This document shows, one piece after another, positions 1 through 6,364 of a stretch of DNA of 6,364 nucleotides. A program made the position numbers and the translations under genes. The notes under the pieces were generated by a model that did not search any database, had not been told where the DNA came from, and saw only the letters and a list, made by a program, of their open reading frames with translations. The DNA is from Owenweeksia sp. TMED14 (GTDB lineage: Bacteria > Bacteroidota > Bacteroidia > Flavobacteriales > Schleiferiaceae): assembly GCA_002167805.1 (NCBI GenBank), contig NHBT01000017.1, positions 11,868-18,231 on the forward strand, in the 5' to 3' direction. The stretch's first letter is position 1. Each line of letters begins with the position of its first letter.

Positions 1-937
1 TCCAAAGCAAATTATCAATACCCTCACACTCTTCCAAGGTAGCACAAGGTGTAACATTACCCTTGACTCTGTGACCAGATGAAAGCGATCCGCCAAATTT
101 ATTATTTGTAACGGCCATATACATTCTTAAGTTTTCAGACAAAGGTCCACCAAAATCAATCGTGAGGTTTTCATAACCGTTGGAGTACAGCTTATCTTTA
201 TCTGTTGAATAATCTGTTGAACCTAAGGCGGTAATATAATTAACACCAAAATTCCATTTATTCCCACCTGAACGTGTAGTTAAATTAACAACACCACCAT
301 TTGCTCCACCATACTCAGATGAAGCTCCACCTGCTTGGACACTTACTTCCTGAAGTGCCTCTTGAGCAACTTGTCCAGTAAAGTTTCCACCTCCAAAGAG
401 GTCTTTAACAGGTACGCCGTCAATGAAATATTTGTTATCAGCGCTTCTACTACCTCTAAAAAATCCATTAACAACCCCAGCTTGAAGATTGACAATGTTT
501 CCAACCCCTCTAACTGCAAAATTGTCAATTAGTTCTTTGTCAACAACTCTAGTTGTATTAGTTGCATTAGTGTTTACAAGTTTTCTTTCTCTAACAACCG
601 TAACCTCTTCTCCAGCAACAGATGCTACATCCATTACAAAATCTACTGAGGTCGTAAAACCTACAGAGGTTTTAACGTTTGATTCGTTATATGTTTTGTA
701 GCCAATGTATTCTGCTCTTACTTCATAATTTCCTACCGGAACATCAAGGATGAAGTATCTACCAAGTTCATCGGTAGCAGCACCCAGGCTTGATCCAACA
801 ACTAAAACGTTGGCACCAACAAGAGGGTTTCCATCAACATCTGTCACAGTACCAGCTATTTTTGCATTAGCTGTTTGTGAGAACATTACAGAACTTGCCG
901 CAATTAATGCGAAAAGTGTTTTTATGTTTTTGATCAT
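1..937 (-). CDS. TonB-dependent outer-membrane receptor, SusC-like, N-terminal part (runs off the left edge)
   Basis: This is an outer-membrane active transporter that would take up a large or scarce substrate using TonB energy; the substrate cannot be told. The reading frame is open for 312 codons from the ATG at 937 to the window edge. Residues 1-25 are a signal peptide (MIKNIK, hydrophobic core, likely cleavage after ANA). Residues about 26-104 form a carboxypeptidase-regulatory-like beta-sandwich (IAGTVTDVDGNPLVGANV, then DELGRYFILDVPVGNYEV and EYIGYK). A TonB-box-like stretch, EEVTVV, lies at 110-115. The plug domain spans about 117-222, with VVDKELIDNF, FIDGVPV and the terminal YGGANGGVVNLTTRSG. 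The beta barrel begins near 225 and most of it is missing, since such proteins are usually 800-1000 residues long. A Cys pair at 298 and 304 may sit in an early extracellular loop. The start is supported by a good Shine-Dalgarno six bases upstream. The hydrolase gene lies upstream on the same strand, but the 268-bp gap argues for a separate promoter. The family assignment is firm and the substrate unknown. Confidence 0.93.
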   Translation of the reverse strand, partial: MIKNIKTLFALIAASSVMFSQTANAKIAGTVTDVDGNPLVGANVLVVGSSLGAATDELGRYFILDVPVGNYEVRAEYIGYKTYNESNVKTSVGFTTSVDFVMDVASVAGEEVTVVRERKLVNTNATNTTRVVDKELIDNFAVRGVGNIVNLQAGVVNGFFRGSRSADNKYFIDGVPVKDLFGGGNFTGQVAQEALQEVSVQAGGASSEYGGANGGVVNLTTRSGGNKWNFGVNYITALGSTDYSTDKDKLYSNGYENLTIDFGGPLSENLRMYMAVTNNKFGGSLSSGHRVKGNVTPCATLEECEGIDNLLW

Positions 938-943
938 TTAAAG

Positions 944-950
944 CTCCTTA
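944..950 (-). promoter_or_regulatory. Shine-Dalgarno of the TonB-dependent receptor
   Basis: On the minus strand the sequence reads TAAGGAG, then six bases, then the ATG at 937. It fixes the receptor start codon. It is the only clear Shine-Dalgarno seen at any start codon in the window: the hydrolase, purA, purL and purM starts all lack one. Confidence 0.8.
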
Positions 951-979
951 ATCTATTTTGTCTTTAATTTTTTAATCAT

Positions 980-1026
980 TTATAATAATTGGTACGTAGC
1001 ATTGCTACTGTTAATTGTTATAATAA
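980..1026. repeat. Pair of 9-bp direct repeats (TTATAATAA) flanking the palindrome
   Basis: TTATAATAA occurs at 980-988 and again at 1018-1026, 38 bp apart, on either side of the GTAGC/GCTAC palindrome. On the minus strand each copy reads TTATTATAA, which contains TATTAT and could serve as an alternative -10-like element for the receptor. In AT-rich DNA such a repeat can arise by chance, so the call is weak. The near-symmetrical placement is the only reason to list it. Confidence 0.25.
996..1008. promoter_or_regulatory. Short palindrome/hairpin upstream of the receptor, candidate operator or leader stem
   Basis: The sequence GTAGC-ATT-GCTAC is a perfect inverted repeat with 5-bp arms and a 3-nt centre, about 60 bp upstream of the receptor ATG. 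It is a relatively GC-rich island in very AT-rich DNA. It is flanked on both sides by AATTG and by the 9-bp direct repeat TTATAATAA (980-988 and 1018-1026), spaced almost symmetrically about the palindrome centre. It could be a binding site for a dimeric regulator or a small leader hairpin. No run of T follows it in the minus direction, so it is not a terminator. A function is not shown. Confidence 0.3.
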
Positions 1027-1205
1027 ACTATTTCTTACCCTAATTAATTGGCAAAAATATATGCATTTTTCCCAATTTCATCTAAATTGAATAATAATTT
1101 TAAGTATGTCAATAGTTTTTTAGTATTTAAAATTACAGTTGTTATTATCATTTAATACATATTATATATACGTGTATAGATAAGTACAAAGGGTTGTTTT
1201 GATAA

Positions 1206-2435
1206 TTAATGGCCCACGTATTTATTGTAAATTACCTGTCCTTGATATGTCTCATATTCTTCAATTATGAATTTGTTGTCCTTTAAAATATAATTGAAAA
1301 AATCTAGAACTATTCGGTCTATAGCATTGTCAACTATTTTTTTGTCTACCTCCCCCAAGCTGTCTAAAGGAAGAGAAAGCGGTGCATCTTGATTGTAAAT
1401 TAATTTCATGTCTGTATAGGTATAGTGCAGACTGTTTTTTATATACACCCCATAGCTTTCTTTATTTGTTTTTAGAATGGTGTTATAAATATCAAAGTTT
1501 CTTTTTCCATCTATTGAACCATTTATGTCTCCCTCAATTTCGTTATTAAGAAATTGTTCTTGTCCTATGTGCAAAAATGGCTTGTTAGAGTTTGTGTTTG
1601 CGTCCTCGTCCAGCAATCCGAAAAACCAGCCATCAAGTGCAACCCCGGCTTTTATCTCTTTGTCCTTTAACATTCCAATGTACGTAGTCCCGCCGCCCAT
1701 AGAGTGTCCCATTGCACCAATGTTGTCGAAGTCTATTATGTTTTTAAACGGATTAGCAAATTGATTATTAAAGCTGTCTTGTTTAATAGTTTTTAACAAA
1801 AAAGCCAGGTCTTGATATCTATAATTTATGAGAAGGTTGGTATAATATTTTTTGTGGTATTGTGCTTGCTCGTTCCAACTTACGTTTTGTTTGTATGGAA
1901 TTGGGTTGCCTTCTTCATCAAACGTTATGCTTGCATTATAAGTATGGTTGCAGGCAATTACTATATAACCGTTACTTACCAGCTCTTCAACCTGAGATGT
2001 GTTTTGGGTTAAAAGCCCTCCGTCCCCATGTGAAAAAAGGATGAGTGGAAATTTTTCATTTTGGATTGGAGAAAGCCCAAAAACGCTGTTTGACACTAAT
2101 TGGGTTCCATGGTTCCCAAAGCTTACGGGCAACCCGGCAGTTTTAGCAATGCTAGAAATCGACTTTTTTGGAAATGTAACATGTGGTGCCCTTTGATAAT
2201 TTTCTCCTCCTTCAGCAGGATACCATATTTGAACCATTAACTCTCTGTAATCAGTAGGGTCAGTTGTATACACTTCACCTCTAGAGCTGTCTGTCCAAAA
2301 GTATACCTGTGTTCCAATATTATATTTTCCTTTTGGTGGATCAATAGACTCAAGGGGGACTAGAACGGATCCGACCAAAGCACACCCTTGTAGCGCCACA
2401 AAAATAAAAAATACGAATATTTTTAAAGTATTCTT

Positions 2436-2453
<18 letters not shown>
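1206..2453 (-). CDS. Lipoprotein alpha/beta hydrolase of the platelet-activating-factor acetylhydrolase (isoform II) family
   Basis: This is a predicted envelope-anchored serine esterase or phospholipase A2-like enzyme of 415 residues. Family members remove short or oxidised acyl chains from phospholipids; bacterial relatives may act on other esters, so the substrate is open. Residues 1-23 are a lipoprotein signal peptide with a hydrophobic core and the lipobox L-Q-G-C, giving lipidated Cys24. Ala at +2 would suit outer-membrane sorting. ELMVQIWYPA (71-80) is the family's N-terminal strand. FPLILFSHGDGG (135-146) forms the oxyanion region, followed by NGYIVIACNH. The nucleophile is Ser251 in GHSMG, the acid Asp274 in ALDGW, and the base His343 in SLHYTYTD. 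The Ser-to-Asp spacing of 23 equals that of human plasma PAF-AH (Ser273, Asp296). The start is GTG, because the only nearby ATG triplets are out of frame and a stop closes the frame just upstream. No Shine-Dalgarno is visible. The gene diverges from purA across 34 bp and precedes the receptor gene on the same strand. Confidence 0.85.
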
Positions 2454-3773
<1,320 letters not shown>

Positions 3774-3774
<1 letters not shown>

Positions 3775-6104
3775 TGATAGATAAACTTGCTAGTTGGGAC
3801 ACAATTGATTTTTCTTCTAGCTCGGATGCAGAAATCACAAAAACACTCAAAGAGTTAAATATTCCGCTAAGCATTGACGAAGTAAAAAAAATCCAATTTT
3901 CGTTCCTTAATAGACCAGCCACTTTGACAGAGCTTGTTTTATTTTCTATACAAGGATCAGAGCACAGTTCATATAAAAGCAGTAAAAATCACATAAAACA
4001 CTTTGTAACATATGGCGATCATGTAATCTTGGGCGCTAAAGATGATGCAGGTATCGTTTCATTGTCTGTAGATGACAACGGAAATAGGTACGGACTTGTT
4101 GTTAGTCATGAATCGCACAATCACCCCAGCCAAATTGTGCCTTATGAGGGTGCTGCTACTGGAGTAGGAGGAAACGTAAGAGATGTTTGCTGTATGGGAG
4201 CAGAAGTAATGTCCTTGGGCGATAGTTTAAGGTTCGGAGATATCAATAGAAATAAAACAAAGTGGATAAGCGATGGTGTTGTATCTGGTATCGCGGGTTA
4301 TGGTAATCCGCTTGGTATACCAAATATTTGTGGTGACTTATATTTTGACAAAGAGTATAATGAAAATTGTTTGGTTACTGTATTAACAGCCGGCATAGTT
4401 AAAGAAAAAAATGTAATCAGGTCAAAGGCTCCTAAAAATTCTGTTGACTATGATTTAATATTAGTAGGAAAACCAACAGATAATAGTGGATTTGGCGGAG
4501 CAAGTTTTGCATCGCTAGAACTTGAAGAAGAAAAAGAGCAGCAAAATAAGGGAGCTGTTCAGGAACCAAACGCATTTCTTGAAAGGCATATTCTAAAATC
4601 TACCTATGCTCTTTTTGACTTTTTAGAAGAAAACAATTTGATAAATAAGGTTGGTTTTAAGGATTTGGGCGCTGGTGGTGTTGCTTGTGCGAGCATTGAG
4701 CTGGCGGACGCTGCTGGGCTAGGTGCTGAAGTTTGGGTAGATAAAATTCATACTAGTATGCCGGAGATTGACGGTCACATTATCCTTTGTTCAGAAACAC
4801 AGGAACGCTTTATGTGGGCGAGTCCAAAAGATTTAACACAAACCATTTTAGACCATTATAATAAGGTGTTTGACTTTCCAAATGTTTCAGTGGGCGCAAA
4901 GGCAAGTGTTGTAGGAAAAATTATAAATGAAAAGCATTATAGTGTTTTTTATAAAGATCAAAAAATTGTGGATGGTCCAATAGAAAAAATAAATGAAGGT
5001 TTTGTTTATAATCGCCCAATGTCTGAAAATAAAACCCAACTAGAAAACGATCCTCTGCCAGAAAAAATTGACTATAACAATTTAATGTTAAAAATTTTAT
5101 CTCACGAAAACGTGGCTTCGCGCGCACCTGTTTATGAGTCTTATGATAAAAATGTTCAAGGTAGAGTTATCAATGAAAGAGGAAAGACAAACGCTGGTGT
5201 GGTTGCCCCTTTTGACTCAAAAAAATTTCCAAAAGAAATTAAAGATGATTGTTTTTCTGCTGCCCTTGCTCACAACCCTTCAATAGGTAAAATTGACCCC
5301 TATCTTGTTGCACAGCACGCTGTTATAGAGGCTTGTGCAAAAACTGTTTCTGTAGGTGCTTCCCCTCTGGCACTTACTGACTGTTTGTGTTTTGGAAATC
5401 CTGAAAAACCTGATCAAATGTGGCAATTTTCGCAAAGCTGTATTGCCATTAGGGAGACCTGCAGCCTTTTACATTTTAATGGAACAGACAATCTGCCAAT
5501 CGTAGCAGGGAACGTAAGCTTTTATAACCAGAGTGGGAATCAATCTATTCCAGCAAGCCCAATGATAGGTTGTTTTGGGAAGGTTTCCAAAGACCAGGTT
5601 TTAATGAACGGATTTAAGTCTAGCGATGCAAACATATATTTAGTGGGCGAAACTCCTGAATTTATTGGTGGAAGCATCGTTGTAGATCTTTTGAATATAA
5701 AAAACACAAAGGTTAAAAAAATTGACGTACAAAAATATAGCAATATGTTAAACTCTTTTTTAAAAGCTAATTCAGAAGGTCTTGTAAGCTCTGGTAGTTA
5801 TGTTGGCCTTGGCGGTCTGGCAACATCCCTTTGTAAAATGAGCTTTGTAAACAATGTGGGTTTTTCTATTGAAAAAGATATAGACAAAAACTTATTATTT
5901 AGCGAGAACTTTGCATTTATTGTTGAGGTTTCGGAAGAAAGCTCTTCTGCCTTTGAAGACATATTAAATAAAAACAAGTGTGCCTATAAACAAATTGGTA
6001 AAACTAATAAATCCAATAAGATTGTTGTAAAAAATTTCATAGACTTGGATGTATCTCAAACAAAAAAGACTTGGAAAAATGCTCTTAGAGAAAAACTTCA
6101 ATAA
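3774..6104 (+). CDS. purL: Phosphoribosylformylglycinamidine synthase II (small PurL subunit)
   Basis: This is the ATP-dependent subunit of FGAM synthase, converting FGAR to FGAM with ammonia from the PurQ glutaminase, bridged by PurS. At 776 residues it is the small type, far shorter than the roughly 1300-residue fused enzyme, with two AIRS-like halves. N-terminal half: SEHSSYKSSK (62-71), the catalytic-region ESHNHP (113-118), GAATGVGGNVRDV (126-138), KDLGAGGVACAS (296-307) and SETQERFMW (340-348). C-terminal half: LTDCLCFGNPEKPD (534-547), PIVAGNVSFYNQSG (575-588) and GLGGLATSL (678-686). Two places differ from the common pattern: WSEHCSYK is GSEHSSYK, and the C-terminal AHDxSxGGL reads GSYVGLGGL, losing the His-Asp pair. 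These may mark a subfamily. The start ATG shares its A with the purA stop (TAATG) and has no Shine-Dalgarno, which suggests coupling by reinitiation. purQ and purS are not adjacent. Confidence 0.96.
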
Positions 6105-6364
6105 TGAATAAAAAAATTACCTATAAAGATGCTGGTGTTGATATAAAAAAGGCTGATGAAGCTATTGAAATGTCAAAGAAGGAGATTAGCAGCACTTTTA
6201 GTAGACATGTTTTGTCTTCGATTGGTGGCTTTGGTTCCATGTATTCGCTGAAAGATATATTTAATCATTATCATGATCCAGTTCTGGTTCAAAGCATTGA
6301 TGGTGTTGGAACCAAAATGTCTGTTGCTATGGCGGCAAACAACTTTCAGTTTATTGGTCATGAC
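6104..6364 (+). CDS. purM: Phosphoribosylformylglycinamidine cyclo-ligase (AIR synthetase), N-terminal part
   Basis: This cytoplasmic enzyme closes FGAM to aminoimidazole ribonucleotide with ATP, the step directly after PurL. The first 87 codons are present and the frame is open to the right edge; full proteins are usually about 340 residues. Recognisable family motifs are YKDAGVDI (7-14), GGFG (41-44), DGVGTK (66-71) and IGHD (84-87), in the same order as E. coli PurM. The ATG overlaps the purL stop by one base in the same TAATG arrangement as the purA/purL junction, and no strong Shine-Dalgarno precedes it, so translation is probably coupled to purL. Confidence 0.95.
   Translation, partial: MNKKITYKDAGVDIKKADEAIEMSKKEISSTFSRHVLSSIGGFGSMYSLKDIFNHYHDPVLVQSIDGVGTKMSVAMAANNFQFIGHD

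Larger units (their letters stand above)
938..1205. other. AT-rich intergenic region upstream of the receptor gene
   Basis: This non-coding stretch of about 268 bp lies between the end of the hydrolase gene and the receptor start, both on the minus strand. It should hold the receptor promoter and leader and any terminator for the hydrolase. I see no GC-rich stem followed by a T run in the minus direction, so no intrinsic terminator is called. A perfect TTGACA hexamer reads on the minus strand at 1112-1107, but no convincing -10 box lies 16-18 bases downstream of it. If it is used, the leader would be about 140 nt long and would include the hairpin at 996-1008. A small palindrome, TATAC-GT-GTATA, lies at 1167-1178. 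No tRNA or small ORF with a credible start was recognised. Confidence 0.6.

Noticed and set aside
335..941. Short plus-strand open frames over the receptor gene (335-532, 489-701, 750-941) and a minus-strand frame at 343-528
   Set aside because: They lie inside the receptor reading frame, which has a signal peptide and clear domains across the same bases; they resemble no protein family and are shadows.
1052..1059. TATTTTTG on the minus strand, matching the Bacteroidota -7 element TAnnTTTG
   Set aside because: No TTTG element lies at the expected distance upstream, and such a T-rich match is frequent by chance here.
1184..1200. ACAA-AGGG-TTGT inverted repeat followed by T bases, considered as a terminator
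   Set aside because: The T run follows it on the plus strand, where no gene ends; in the minus direction used by the hydrolase no U tract follows, and the stem has only four pairs.
1525..2196. Plus-strand open frames opposite the hydrolase (1525-1764, 1812-2012, 1862-2044, 1999-2196)
   Set aside because: They are antisense to conserved catalytic segments of the hydrolase and show no recognisable motif or ribosome binding site.
4921..5743. Minus-strand open frames inside purL (4921-5127 and 5540-5743)
   Set aside because: They are antisense to conserved PurL coding sequence with no supporting features.
6173..6361. Minus-strand open frame at the right end
   Set aside because: It is antisense to the purM start, whose motifs (GGFG, DGVGTK) are unmistakable.

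Overview
This is a chromosomal window from an AT-rich, probably Gram-negative bacterium. Outer-membrane features on the left (a SusC-like TonB-dependent receptor and a lipoprotein hydrolase) indicate a diderm cell. The receptor combines a carboxypeptidase-regulatory-like domain with a plug domain. That pairing is common in Bacteroidota, but also in the low-GC marine Marinimicrobia (SAR406), Calditrichota and relatives. PurL here is the small, PurQ/PurS-dependent type, whereas Bacteroidota usually carry the large fused PurL. I therefore lean towards a non-Bacteroidota lineage such as Marinimicrobia. This is inference, not proof.

Left part, minus strand. The N-terminal 312 codons of the TonB-dependent receptor run off the left edge (start codon at 937). 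About 268 bp of AT-rich non-coding DNA follow, holding a short hairpin/dyad flanked by 9-bp direct repeats. Next comes a complete 415-residue lipoprotein alpha/beta hydrolase (1206-2453) that matches the plasma/isoform-II platelet-activating-factor acetylhydrolase family, with the Ser-Asp-His triad intact.

Right part, plus strand. Only 34 bp separate the hydrolase start from the divergent purA start. That gap contains an imperfect dyad, and both genes begin with GTG without a clear Shine-Dalgarno sequence. Then come purA (adenylosuccinate synthetase), purL (FGAM synthase II) and the first 87 codons of purM (AIR synthetase). They are joined by two identical one-base TAATG stop/start overlaps, which indicates one translationally coupled purine operon. 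PurL and PurM catalyse consecutive steps (FGAR to FGAM to AIR) and PurA commits IMP to AMP. The PurQ and PurS partners that PurL should need are not in the window.

The window reads mostly as ordinary housekeeping plus envelope genes. I found no mobile element, CRISPR array, RNA gene or clearly new system. The points worth a second look are the tiny divergent regulatory gap, the secreted PAF-AH-like lipoprotein, the palindrome upstream of the receptor, and diverged motifs in PurL and PurA.
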